64,000 bases of DNA from Paenibacillus sp. SC116 (lineage in GTDB: Bacteria; Bacillota; Bacilli; Paenibacillales; Paenibacillaceae): assembly GCF_024733555.1 (NCBI RefSeq), contig NZ_JANIOF010000002.1:62001-126000 (forward strand), written 5' to 3'. The notes beneath the pieces are model-generated. The model was not told the DNA's origin. It saw only the letters and a program-made list of their open reading frames with translations, and searched no databases. The translations under genes were made by a program, and so were the position numbers. The first letter of the stretch is position 1. The number at the start of each line of letters is the position of its first letter. Positions 17,443 to 26,045 of this stretch are shown piece by piece.

Positions 17443-18858
17443 ATGAGAAATACTATGTTAATTCTGTTTGCGTTTATGATGGTCATCGTTTCTGCTTGCA
17501 GCAATGCGGGGAGAGCACAGACATCAAACGAAGGGCTGAAAATAAACAACGAGCAGGTGAAGAACGGGACAGGTACTACATCTAAGGGAGAAACGTCTGG
17601 AGCGAAAAACAGCAAGGAGAAGAAAACCATTGTATTTTCGACCTATTTTTATAGTGATTTCTTTTCAGAAGCTAAGAAAAGATATGAAGCCAAGCATCCT
17701 AACATCACCATCGAACTTCAATATATCGACAAAAAGGATAACGAGCTTACAGAGGCTGATTATGAAAAGTTTGAAAAGAAAACAAACGCGGCCATGTTGT
17801 CCGGTAAGGGGCCCGATCTCATTCAGATGGACCAATTGCCATCAGGCGATTATGTTAAAAAAAATCTGCTGGCCAACATAGGGGATATGATCGATAAGGA
17901 CCCTACTTTTAAGAAAGAGCAATATTTCAGTAACGTACTGGATGGGATTAAGGTAAACGGAGGCATTTACGGGATGCCGATGGGCTTTTTTATTTATGGT
18001 CTTATAGGGAATGAAACCGTAATTGAGAAAAGCGGAGTAAAGATCGATGATAGCCACTGGACTTGGAAACAGTTTACCGAAAAAGCCAAGGAAATCGCCA
18101 ACAAAGCAGGCGGCAACCATTTTGCATTAGGAGGAATGGCGCCTGAACATATGATAGGAAACCTAGTTACTGATCAGTATGCGACGTTTGTAGATTTGGA
18201 GAGCAGGAAAGCAAATTTTGATTCTGCTGTCTTTATCGAACTACTTAAGGAAGTAAAGTTCATGTTTGATGAGAAGATGATACGTGAAGATTATGAAGGC
18301 GGAATTTTTTATAATGCTGTTATTAACTCACCCGAATATTATATTCGTGAAGTAAGGAGCAGTGAATATTTCAGTGACCCTTACAAGAAGAAGTCAAAGC
18401 TGTACTCCAAACCGAATGCAAGCGGGCAGCAGGAAGGTGGATTTTTCAGAACATACCGAACGATTGGCATCAATGAGCGGTCTGCTGTAAAAGGCGAAGC
18501 ATGGGACTTCATAAAATTTATGCTATCTGATGAGATGCAGGATCATGCAGGCAGCTCAGGTATCTCCTTACATAAAGCCTCATACAAAAAGGTTGCTCAA
18601 GATGTATTAAAAAAGGGAACCGTAATGTCCGATCAACCTGTTGGGCCTTTAAAAGGCAAGGAGTTCAAAGTTACTCAAAAGGATATCGACGATCTGGAGA
18701 AGTTTATTACCCGCTTGAAATATCCAGTTCAGTTCAAGCCCTCGAAAATCGAAGAGATTCTATTGGAAGAATCCAAAGCCTATTTTACTGGACAGAAATC
18801 ACCTGAAGCAGTAGCTAAGCTGATTCAGAATAGAGTGACGACTGTGTTGAATGAGTAG
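17443..18858 (+). CDS. ABC importer extracellular solute-binding lipoprotein (sugar type)
   Basis: 471 aa from the chosen ATG. The lipobox VSAC at residues 16-19 gives an acylated Cys19, followed by a Ser/Gly/Lys linker. The body is a family 1 solute-binding protein: KKTIVFSTYF, FFSEAKKRYEAKHPNI, GPDLIQMDQ, GIYGMPMGFF, and FRTYRTIGINERSAVKGEAWDFIKFML. Such proteins bind oligosaccharides or related solutes outside the cell. The frame extends upstream to 17389, but GGGAGG sits 7 bases before the ATG at 17443. The permease gene follows directly. The substrate cannot be told. Confidence 0.93.
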   Translation: MRNTMLILFAFMMVIVSACSNAGRAQTSNEGLKINNEQVKNGTGTTSKGETSGAKNSKEKKTIVFSTYFYSDFFSEAKKRYEAKHPNITIELQYIDKKDNELTEADYEKFEKKTNAAMLSGKGPDLIQMDQLPSGDYVKKNLLANIGDMIDKDPTFKKEQYFSNVLDGIKVNGGIYGMPMGFFIYGLIGNETVIEKSGVKIDDSHWTWKQFTEKAKEIANKAGGNHFALGGMAPEHMIGNLVTDQYATFVDLESRKANFDSAVFIELLKEVKFMFDEKMIREDYEGGIFYNAVINSPEYYIREVRSSEYFSDPYKKKSKLYSKPNASGQQEGGFFRTYRTIGINERSAVKGEAWDFIKFMLSDEMQDHAGSSGISLHKASYKKVAQDVLKKGTVMSDQPVGPLKGKEFKVTQKDIDDLEKFITRLKYPVQFKPSKIEEILLEESKAYFTGQKSPEAVAKLIQNRVTTVLNE

Positions 18859-18865
18859 GAGTGGT

Positions 18866-19765
18866 ATGAACATGACCGACAAGCGTTATGGGGATAAGCT
18901 GATCAGGCTGCTGCGAAAGGAATGGGCTGTGGCAGCCCTCTTTCTAGCACCAAGCCTGATTGGCTTTGCTTTGTTTTATCTTATTCCGTTTGCCATGGGA
19001 GTTCTTTATTCGTTCCAGGATCATACGGTAGACGGCTCATTTGTCGGGCTGGACAATTACATGGCAGTGCAGGCTAGCGATTCTTTTCATAAGGCGGCAT
19101 CTAATACCTTACTGTTTACCAGTGTGAGCGTTCCTCTCATTATAGCTTTGTCTTTGCTATTTGCGCAGGTGCTGAATCAAAAGTTGTTTATTCGGAATTG
19201 GCTGCAGACCGCTTTTGTATTGCCACTTGTAGTACCCGTAGCTTCCGTTGTGATGTTGTGGCAAATCTTATTTGATTGGAATGGTACATTAAATGTATGG
19301 CTCCAGAATTTCAATGTGGAGCGGATCGATTGGATGAAATCAGAGTGGTCAATTGTTGTGATAACCATGATGTATATATGGAAAAACATCGGCTACAATA
19401 TTATTTTATTTTTGGCCGGTCTACAAAGTATTCCGAAGGACTACTATGAAACGGCAGATATCGAAGGGGCGGGTAAGTTTCGCAAATGGTTTCATATTAC
19501 GCTTGTTTATTTAACTCCGACGATGTTTTTTGTCATCCTGATATCTATTATTAATTCGTTCAAAGTGTTCCGTGAAACGTATATGATCGCTGGCGAATAC
19601 CCGCATGATCGTATTTATATGCTGCAGCATTACATGAACAATATGTTTATGGCGCTCGATGTTCAGAAGCTGACAGCAGCTGCAGTCTTAATGGTAGGCT
19701 GTATTCTTATTTTTGTGACCACCATGCTTGCTATCGAACGTCGCTTTCGGAATTTCATGGAATAA
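18866..19765 (+). CDS. ABC importer permease (MalF/UgpA type)
   Basis: About 299 aa with six transmembrane segments and the EAA loop (YYETADIEGAGKFRKWFHITLVYLTP shortened: ETADIEGAG...W). This subunit forms the translocation pore with the next gene. The start is ambiguous: the frame opens at an ATG (18851) overlapping the previous stop; AGGAG at 18857-18861 favours ATG at 18866 (spacing 4) or 18872 (spacing 10). No ATPase gene is present in the operon, which is normal for Gram-positive sugar importers served by a shared MsmX-type ATPase encoded elsewhere. Confidence 0.92.
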   Translation: MNMTDKRYGDKLIRLLRKEWAVAALFLAPSLIGFALFYLIPFAMGVLYSFQDHTVDGSFVGLDNYMAVQASDSFHKAASNTLLFTSVSVPLIIALSLLFAQVLNQKLFIRNWLQTAFVLPLVVPVASVVMLWQILFDWNGTLNVWLQNFNVERIDWMKSEWSIVVITMMYIWKNIGYNIILFLAGLQSIPKDYYETADIEGAGKFRKWFHITLVYLTPTMFFVILISIINSFKVFRETYMIAGEYPHDRIYMLQHYMNNMFMALDVQKLTAAAVLMVGCILIFVTTMLAIERRFRNFME

Positions 19766-19775
19766 GGTAAGGACG

Positions 19776-20654
19776 GTGAGGAAATTGGCTGTATTCCGTA
19801 AGCTTGCACTGACACTGATTATGGGAGGGCTAGCTGGGGTGATGCTATTCCCCGTAGTATTCATATTTACCAACTCCTTTATGACGGAAGCTGAGATTAA
19901 CTATAACTATCATCTCATTGGCCAAATGGTCGATGTCACTGCAGGGGTGAAGGAGCGCTTTATCAATTTGAAGCTGATTCCCGACTGGGTGTCATTCAGT
20001 AGATATATGGAGGTACTGTTTCATAAGCCTGTATTTCTCCAAATGTTTTGGAATTCTGTGTTTATGGTCGTACCGATTATTGTAGGGCAAGTGCTGGTCG
20101 CGTCTTTGGCTGCATATGCGTTTGCCAAGCTTCGATTTTGGGGGCGGGACAAACTATTTTTCCTTTATGTAATGACCATGCTTATGCCGTTTCAAGTTAC
20201 ATTGGTGCCCAATTATATTATCGTAGATAAGCTGGGGCTTATGAACACAACTTCCGCCATCATACTACCTGGGATATTCAGCGCCTTTGGCGTCTTTATG
20301 CTCAGACAGTTCATGCTGCATATTCCGAACTCATATATTGAAGCGGCCAAAATAGATGGGGCCGGACAACTGAGAATTTTTCTCCAAATTGTAATCCCGC
20401 TTGTTCAACCGGGAGTTGCAGCGCTTATCGTATTACTATTTGTTGATAATTGGAATATGGTCGAACAGCCGCTTATATTTCTGGAGGATGCATTCAAGCA
20501 GCCATTATCTTTGTATTTGTCGAGCATTATCGAAGGGGCAAGGGGCGTTGCTTTTGCTGCGTCCGCTTTGTATATGACTCCGATGGTGCTGTTGTTTTTA
20601 TATGCGGAATCCTATTTTGTTGAAGGTATTCAATTATCGGGAATTAAAGGATAG
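19776..20654 (+). CDS. ABC importer permease (MalG/UgpE type)
   Basis: 292 aa from GTG at 19776. Six transmembrane segments, a characteristic early loop (FPVVFIFTNSFM), the interior FAKLRFWG, and the EAA motif (YIEAAKIDGAGQLRIF). The open frame extends back to 19728 inside the preceding permease gene, but those codons have no ribosome binding site; the GTG is preceded by AAGG at about 8 bases, just past the previous stop. It pairs with the 18866 product. The unusually long loop between TM1 and TM2 (with the VDVTAGVKERF region) may touch the binding protein or the adaptor downstream. Confidence 0.9.
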   Translation: MRKLAVFRKLALTLIMGGLAGVMLFPVVFIFTNSFMTEAEINYNYHLIGQMVDVTAGVKERFINLKLIPDWVSFSRYMEVLFHKPVFLQMFWNSVFMVVPIIVGQVLVASLAAYAFAKLRFWGRDKLFFLYVMTMLMPFQVTLVPNYIIVDKLGLMNTTSAIILPGIFSAFGVFMLRQFMLHIPNSYIEAAKIDGAGQLRIFLQIVIPLVQPGVAALIVLLFVDNWNMVEQPLIFLEDAFKQPLSLYLSSIIEGARGVAFAASALYMTPMVLLFLYAESYFVEGIQLSGIKG

Positions 20655-20675
20655 TCAATTACGGGGGGAATATTA

Positions 20676-21815
20676 ATGGAGATTCAACCTGCCGAACAAG
20701 CGTTAATCAGTCGCAAACGGACAATTCGGATCCTTTTTGGTTTGTTTATCGGACTGTTGATCGGATTTACCCTGTTCAGTAATACGCTGAAATCATTAAC
20801 TTTACCCAAAGTGGCATTAATAACAGTGGAGCAGGGAGAGCTTGTTCACACCTTTAAAGGCGGGGGAACTGTGAAATGGCGTATGGAATCGGCCTTATCG
20901 GGCGCTGCGGGAGGGAAAGTCAAACAGGTCAACGTCAAAGTAGGGGACCTTGTCAAGAAAGGACAGGCGCTGGTCGTATACGATACGAAGGATATTGAAA
21001 ATCAGATACTGGATGAGAAGGCCGCCCTTGATAAGTTAACTATTTCTACTAAAGAACTGGAGAATCGTTATATTGAGGCTTATCGTAATGGAGACGAGAT
21101 GAGCATTGAAGGTGCTAGAAACGATTTAGCGGTCAGCTCAATTGATAAGGATGTTCTGCAGCGTAAAATTCAAAAACTACAGGAGGATTTGTCGGTAAAT
21201 GGTACACTGACAGCGCCTTTTAGTGGAATCGTAACAAAAGTGGGAGCAGTGGAGGGAGTTGATTCAACTGGAGAAGCACCTGAAATCGTCATTGCGAACC
21301 AGAGTCTGGGCTTTGATTTCGAGTTTCTTGTACCTGCTGATGCTATTGGCCTTCTAGAAAAAGGAGCTAAGCTAGATGTTCAATTGAGCGGTAGCAATGC
21401 TAGGCAAATTGAGGGCCGTATTGAGGAAATTCAGGATGCAGAGCCCCTCACCCAACCAGGCGAAGGTGCCATTCAAATGAAGTACACGGCAATGAAGCGT
21501 CTGATCGTTGTCGTTCAGGACGCTGCTTTGCAGGGAGGAGAGCGGGCTGATGTCGAGCTAACTAAAACGACGAAAGATGTCATTTTGGTAGACAATAAAG
21601 CCATTCACAATGAGGGAGACAAAACGTACATATTTGGCATGGAGGAAAGAACCGGTCCTCTTGGCAACGCTTTTTACGTTCGCAAACAATACATCACGAT
21701 CATTGATTCGAATGAAACGCAATCAGCTGTAACTGAGGGCATCTTCAGTCAGCAACAAATTATACTCGAGAGCAGCGATCCATTGCAGGAGGGAGATAAG
21801 ATTCGAGTTCATTAG
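20676..21815 (+). CDS. HlyD/RND-type membrane fusion (adaptor) protein in an importer operon
   Basis: 379 aa: N-terminal cytosolic tail, one TM (about residues 19-38), then a lipoyl/biotinyl-like half (ALSGAAGGKVKQVNVKVGDLVKKGQALV), a short coiled-coil hairpin (about 110-175), the second lipoyl half (LTAPFSGIVTKVGAVEG) and beta-barrel domains. This is the architecture of efflux adaptors such as MacA/YknX. No MacB-like exporter or outer-membrane protein is nearby; instead it ends a sugar-type import operon, 21 bases after the permease, with RBS GGGGGGAA. It might couple to the importer, act as a surface-linked sensor, or serve a distant exporter. Confidence 0.85.
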   Translation: MEIQPAEQALISRKRTIRILFGLFIGLLIGFTLFSNTLKSLTLPKVALITVEQGELVHTFKGGGTVKWRMESALSGAAGGKVKQVNVKVGDLVKKGQALVVYDTKDIENQILDEKAALDKLTISTKELENRYIEAYRNGDEMSIEGARNDLAVSSIDKDVLQRKIQKLQEDLSVNGTLTAPFSGIVTKVGAVEGVDSTGEAPEIVIANQSLGFDFEFLVPADAIGLLEKGAKLDVQLSGSNARQIEGRIEEIQDAEPLTQPGEGAIQMKYTAMKRLIVVVQDAALQGGERADVELTKTTKDVILVDNKAIHNEGDKTYIFGMEERTGPLGNAFYVRKQYITIIDSNETQSAVTEGIFSQQQIILESSDPLQEGDKIRVH

Positions 21816-21930
21816 TGTTGTCTTATAAAAAGCGTAGTGAAAATGATCTTACTTATAGGCTGTTACGGTTCCATACGGAGAAGGGAGACGGTCCTTTCCT
21901 TTACATACTATATCGGGAGGCCAACTTAAA

Positions 21931-22743
21931 ATGGGAAAAAACTATACATACAGGACAAGCCAATTATCAGAGATTCTTGGAGTTTCTAGAGATGCCCTGA
22001 GGTATTATGAGGAACAAGGAATCGTAAATCCGAAACAAAATGAAGCAAATCTTTATAGGCAGTATGATTACTATGACATCTATACGCTGATGGTGGCGGA
22101 CTTTTATAAGAAGAGAAATTTGTCTGTGAAGGAGATCAAAAGTCTACAGGTAGGAAGCGAAATAGATGAGCTGAAAGTATTGTTAGAGAATAAGGCTTAC
22201 CAACTAGAAGAAACGATACGGATGCAGCAATATATGCTTCAAAAAATAAATGAAACGATACAATTTTGCAAGGAAGTAAAAAATCATCTAAATCAATACT
22301 CCATCAGGGCCCTTCCTACGTACGAAGTAATTGGGGAGATTTCTGATTTTGATGCCTTTCGGGAGTACCCGGTTATTTTAGAACATATGGATTCGATGAA
22401 GGAAGATATTTTAAGTAAAATCATGAGAACATTTACTTTTGATGAAACTGGGTTTTTGGATACGAAGATGTATATTGTTGAAAAGCTTGAAACGCAGCAA
22501 AAAGAACAAGATAGATACTACTTAGAGCATTCTACATGTATATACTCGATTGTTGAGGATGGAAGGTCTCAAAATGGAGATGAGGATATTAGGAATAAAG
22601 TGTTTGAAAATACGTTAGGATGGGGGAGGGAGCGGGGGCTTACACCGAAAGGGGTTGCTTATGCTAATACGCGCCTTATTACTTACTTTGATAATAAGGA
22701 GCGCGTATTTTTAGAAATATATATTCCAGTTGAGGAAGCATAG
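21931..22743 (+). CDS. MerR-family transcriptional regulator
   Basis: 270 aa. The N-terminal winged helix is clear (YRTSQLSEILGVSRDALRYYEEQGIV, residues about 5-30, then NLYRQYDYYDI), followed by a coiled-coil dimerisation helix (about 85-125) and a C-terminal domain of about 140 residues that may be a GyrI-like effector domain (FENTLGWGRERGLTPKG, then FLEIYIPVEE). Such proteins activate multidrug or stress genes. GGGAGG lies 10 bases before ATG. The neighbouring CPBP protease and serine hydrolase genes are possible targets, by position only. Confidence 0.88.
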   Translation: MGKNYTYRTSQLSEILGVSRDALRYYEEQGIVNPKQNEANLYRQYDYYDIYTLMVADFYKKRNLSVKEIKSLQVGSEIDELKVLLENKAYQLEETIRMQQYMLQKINETIQFCKEVKNHLNQYSIRALPTYEVIGEISDFDAFREYPVILEHMDSMKEDILSKIMRTFTFDETGFLDTKMYIVEKLETQQKEQDRYYLEHSTCIYSIVEDGRSQNGDEDIRNKVFENTLGWGRERGLTPKGVAYANTRLITYFDNKERVFLEIYIPVEEA

Positions 22744-22868
22744 AATACTTTCATAGATGTGTTGACCTGGGGGTTACACCATAGTTTATATTTTAAAGCC
22801 AATGGAGCATGCGCACATGATTCCGTTGGTTTTTCATTTTAAAAAACAACTCATAGGTGGCGATCTCA

Positions 22869-23669
22869 TTGAATCGAATGGTAAAAAAATATATTTTATG
22901 GACCTACGGCATATTCTATGCTTTTCTTCTTCTAATAGGAATGAGCATGTTTGTATTAAAGTCTCAACCAGCAGCGGAGGTATTGAAAGTACTCTCAGCA
23001 TGGACAGCTACCTTTGTTTTCATTGTAATGTTTCGTAATATATATCCTCAAGGTGACTTGAGGGAATTTATAAAGAGTCAATTTCGCACAAGGATAAACC
23101 TGTCCACGATAGTGTGTATCATTCTGCTACAAATCTTTATTTTAGTAGGAAGTCTTCTCGCTATTCAGGCAGTATGGAATGTGCCCATACACGAACAATT
23201 AGCTACCTCATGGACAACACTGCTAATCCTATTTGGTTATAACCTTATTCTTGGGCCACTAGGAGAAGAGCTGGGGTGGAGCGGATATGTATTAAATGAG
23301 CTGCAAAAAAGCTTCTGCCCTTTAAAATCTGCGATAATCGTTGGCGTAACTTGGGGATTTTGGCATGCACCGTTATGGTTGATGTCAGAATATTCAGGCA
23401 TGCAGTTGGTGCTATATATGGTTTTCTTTATGATTGCTATCATCTCGATACAAATTATAATGACCGTATTTTATAACTTAAATCATAATCTTGTAATTCC
23501 TATTTTGGTTCATCAACTTTTTAATTATTTTATGGCAGTTCAAACGGGAGATCGACTACAAATTTTACTCGTTACGGCTTTATTTTATTTTGTAGTGGCA
23601 GTAGGTCTTGTTTTCGCAACTCGAAATAAACTGCTTAAGGTTGAGAAACAGCAGCTGTTAGACCACTAG
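22869..23669 (+). CDS. CPBP-family intramembrane metalloprotease
   Basis: 266 aa from TTG at 22869, multi-pass membrane protein. The Abi/CPBP motifs are present: EELGWSGYVL (motif 1, Glu-Glu and a tryptophan), FWHAPLW (motif 2, His) and VHQLFNY (motif 3, His). Members cleave prenylated or peptide substrates in the membrane, or protect against bacteriocins. The frame also has a GTG at 22857, but it overlaps AGGTGG, which sits 8 bases before the TTG; ATG at 22878 is a third option with too long a spacing. Upstream region 22744-22868 shows no clear promoter. Confidence 0.85.
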   Translation: MNRMVKKYILWTYGIFYAFLLLIGMSMFVLKSQPAAEVLKVLSAWTATFVFIVMFRNIYPQGDLREFIKSQFRTRINLSTIVCIILLQIFILVGSLLAIQAVWNVPIHEQLATSWTTLLILFGYNLILGPLGEELGWSGYVLNELQKSFCPLKSAIIVGVTWGFWHAPLWLMSEYSGMQLVLYMVFFMIAIISIQIIMTVFYNLNHNLVIPILVHQLFNYFMAVQTGDRLQILLVTALFYFVVAVGLVFATRNKLLKVEKQQLLDH

Positions 23670-23778
23670 AAAGTCATCTTAATCCTTAATTTTGACCGCT
23701 TAGATCGAAAGTGTTTCTACAATATAGACCACCGAGTACAGTAAGGTATGAAAATACACGAATGGAAAGGTGGTCCAT

Positions 23779-24960
23779 ATGAAAATAGCAATTTATGTGC
23801 TGATCGGTTTCATTGTTATTGTTGCAGCTGGATGCAGCGTGCTGATTATGTTGAATAGGCCAATACCGAAAGAAGAGGTTACTAAAAAAATTGAAAATCA
23901 TTTATCCGGTATTGTAGAAAAAAATGATTCTTTATCCAGTGCGTTACTGACCATTTATTCTAAACAAACAGGCTATTTTGAACAATTTGCGGTTGGTACT
24001 AAAAATCATTCCTCCGATGAACCAGCTCACGTCGATAGTCAATATCACGCTGCGAGCATTGGTAAAACGATGTGTGCTGTCATTTTTGGCATGCTAGTTG
24101 AGGAAGGAAAAATAAGCTATGACGATAAAGTTGCCTCTTGGCTGGATGACAGTGTCCTTAATGGCTTATTTGTTGTAGACGGAATAGACTATGCTGACCA
24201 AGTTACGATAAGACAATTACTCAGTCATACGTCAGGGGTGGGCGATTATTTTGAAGGCCCTGTAAATAGCGGACAGCCTTTACTACAACAAATTTCATCT
24301 AACCCTGAACTTTCATTTACTCCAGAAACATTAATTGCATTCACCAGAGATAATCAGGAAGCTGTTGGCAAGCCGGGACAACAATTTTATTATTCGGATA
24401 CGGGTTATATATTACTTGGACTTATGTTGGAACAAATCGAGAAACAACCGTATGCTGCTATTTTGGAAGAGAAAATATTTAAGCCCTTGGGCATGGAACA
24501 TAGTTATTTGATGTTCTATCAGAATAAGCCAGCTGACATACTGGGACTTTATATAAATGGTGTTGATATTATTGATAAACAGGCATTATCCGTTGATTGG
24601 GCAGGTGGCGGTGTTGTTACTACTATGGATGACCTATTAACGTTCATGATAGCTCTAGAGGATGGCACGCTGGTATCTGATGAAGTTTATAAGCAAATGA
24701 CAGATTTCGTTCACCACTATGATAAAGGCATTTATTATGGAATGGGCATGATGTACTTTGATTTTAGTGAACTATCATTTTTGCTAGGCTCCTTGTCCGA
24801 TGTTTATGGTGGTGTGGGCGTTACAGGGACATATGTATTAGTTGATAAGGAAAAGGAAACTTTCTTTATTGCTAACTTTGGATCAGATGATTATACGGAA
24901 AAAGGAATAGAAGAGCTGGTAAAAATAAGGATGATCTATGATAGGATGATAGTTGAATAA
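23779..24960 (+). CDS. Membrane-anchored serine hydrolase (class C beta-lactamase / penicillin-binding fold)
   Basis: 393 aa. An N-terminal hydrophobic segment (IYVLIGFIVIVAAGCS) gives a membrane anchor or lipoprotein signal (Cys19). Catalytic motifs: S93-I-G-K96 (SxxK nucleophile), YSDTG in place of the usual Y-x-N, and LLSHTSGV typical of the family. The C-terminal triad is less clear (GVTGTYV). Members include D-amino-acid peptidases, esterases and non-catalytic sensors. A GTG three codons upstream overlaps the ribosome binding site; ATG at 23779 follows AAGGTGG by 5 bases. It is followed 32 bases later by the LytTR gene. Confidence 0.87.
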   Translation: MKIAIYVLIGFIVIVAAGCSVLIMLNRPIPKEEVTKKIENHLSGIVEKNDSLSSALLTIYSKQTGYFEQFAVGTKNHSSDEPAHVDSQYHAASIGKTMCAVIFGMLVEEGKISYDDKVASWLDDSVLNGLFVVDGIDYADQVTIRQLLSHTSGVGDYFEGPVNSGQPLLQQISSNPELSFTPETLIAFTRDNQEAVGKPGQQFYYSDTGYILLGLMLEQIEKQPYAAILEEKIFKPLGMEHSYLMFYQNKPADILGLYINGVDIIDKQALSVDWAGGGVVTTMDDLLTFMIALEDGTLVSDEVYKQMTDFVHHYDKGIYYGMGMMYFDFSELSFLLGSLSDVYGGVGVTGTYVLVDKEKETFFIANFGSDDYTEKGIEELVKIRMIYDRMIVE

Positions 24961-24992
24961 ATAATTCGTAAGTTGTCATTAGGAGACATACA

Positions 24993-25532
24993 ATGGTTCA
25001 ATTATTGTGTTCCAGTAAAGTTTGTGAAAAATTGAAACAAGAACTATCCAAATATCAAATTGAAGTCAAGCAAGATAGTGACTTGGTCCTTGTTGAAAAA
25101 GGATTTGAGCTGCCAAGTGAAAAGATTTGTATTGTATTTGATGCTATTGAGTATATGGATGTGGTTAAGCTATTGGTCTCTGGTGTTCGAGAAGAGATGC
25201 ATATGATGCATAGGCTTACAGGTTTGAGTGAAAATAAATTTGCAGTGATTGAACCACGGAATGTTATATATGTAGAAGCGGGTCCTGATGGGATTATGGC
25301 CTATACCAAGTCTAATAGGTACAGTATTAAAGAAACGTTGCAATATTATGAGAACATGTGGGGAGTAAAAGGATTTATACGAATAAATAAGTCACAACTT
25401 GTTAACTTGCTGCATGTAAAAGAAATTATCCCTTGGTTCAACTCTAGATACGTACTAAGAATGGATAATGGCAAGGAACTAGAAGTGTCAAAGATGTTCT
25501 CAAAAAAGCTTAGAAACACACTCAAATTATAG
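24993..25532 (+). CDS. LytTR-family DNA-binding regulator (stand-alone)
   Basis: 179 aa without a receiver domain. The C-terminal half is a LytTR domain: ENKFAVIEPRNVIYVEAGPDG split as a strand and turn, then RYSIKETLQYYEN, GFIRINKSQLVNL and MDNGKELEVSKMFSKKLRN. Stand-alone LytTR proteins paired with a membrane protein form LytTR regulatory systems, where the membrane partner restrains the regulator. RBS TAGGAG lies before ATG. The DUF3021 gene follows after 11 bases, matching that known pairing. Confidence 0.9.
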   Translation: MVQLLCSSKVCEKLKQELSKYQIEVKQDSDLVLVEKGFELPSEKICIVFDAIEYMDVVKLLVSGVREEMHMMHRLTGLSENKFAVIEPRNVIYVEAGPDGIMAYTKSNRYSIKETLQYYENMWGVKGFIRINKSQLVNLLHVKEIIPWFNSRYVLRMDNGKELEVSKMFSKKLRNTLKL

Positions 25533-25543
25533 GAGCTCAGTTT

Positions 25544-25975
25544 ATGGAGAATATCCACTTAATAAATGTGGTGAAGTCATTTTTTCTTGGTCTGTTTATC
25601 GGTGTTATATTGCAGTTTACCGGGCAATCAGATGTATCCTTATCGAATGCCATATTGGTTGTTTTAGCGAGTGGAAGCATTGGCTTTATCGTTGGCTTAC
25701 TAACAGAATGGCTAACTTCTATACTACCTATAAGTATGGCAAAAGCTCGAACCTACTTCTTTATAAATAACTTGATTGCCTTAGTAGTCACTACATTGAT
25801 AATGATATGTTCCATGATGATTACAAATATGAGCATGGGAAAAGCAAAAGAGTCGATTTGGATACTATGGATAGTGCTAGGTGTTATATGTATTGCGAAT
25901 CTATTTGATTATCTCATGTATCGACGAGCTCAACGTAAACTGCAAACCTTTAAGGCGCTGATGAAGGATAAATAA
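25544..25975 (+). CDS. DUF3021-family membrane protein, partner of the LytTR regulator
   Basis: 143 aa with four transmembrane helices: about residues 8-27 (FFLGLFIGVILQFTG), 33-57, 70-93 and 105-122, ending in a basic cytosolic tail (RRAQRKLQ). Size, four-helix layout and position right after a LytTR gene fit DUF3021. These proteins act as membrane inhibitors of the LytTR partner. RBS GGAG lies 8 bases before ATG. The strong hairpin at 26003 ends the unit. Confidence 0.85.
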   Translation: MENIHLINVVKSFFLGLFIGVILQFTGQSDVSLSNAILVVLASGSIGFIVGLLTEWLTSILPISMAKARTYFFINNLIALVVTTLIMICSMMITNMSMGKAKESIWILWIVLGVICIANLFDYLMYRRAQRKLQTFKALMKDK

Positions 25976-26002
25976 AATAGCGAATGGATTCTAATATCAT
26001 TT

Positions 26003-26043
26003 AGGGCGACCGAGTACAAATGGGAGTACTCGGTCGCCCTTTA
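26003..26043. terminator. Bidirectional terminator between convergent genes
   Basis: A perfect 15-bp stem (AGGGCGACCGAGTAC / GTACTCGGTCGCCCT) with an 8-base loop lies between the DUF3021 gene (plus) and the DUF418 gene (minus). Confidence 0.88.
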
Positions 26044-26045
26044 TC

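Noticed and set aside
21815-22000. 61-codon frame between the HlyD-like and MerR genes
   Set aside because: Overlaps the start of the MerR gene, lacks a ribosome binding site and resembles nothing.
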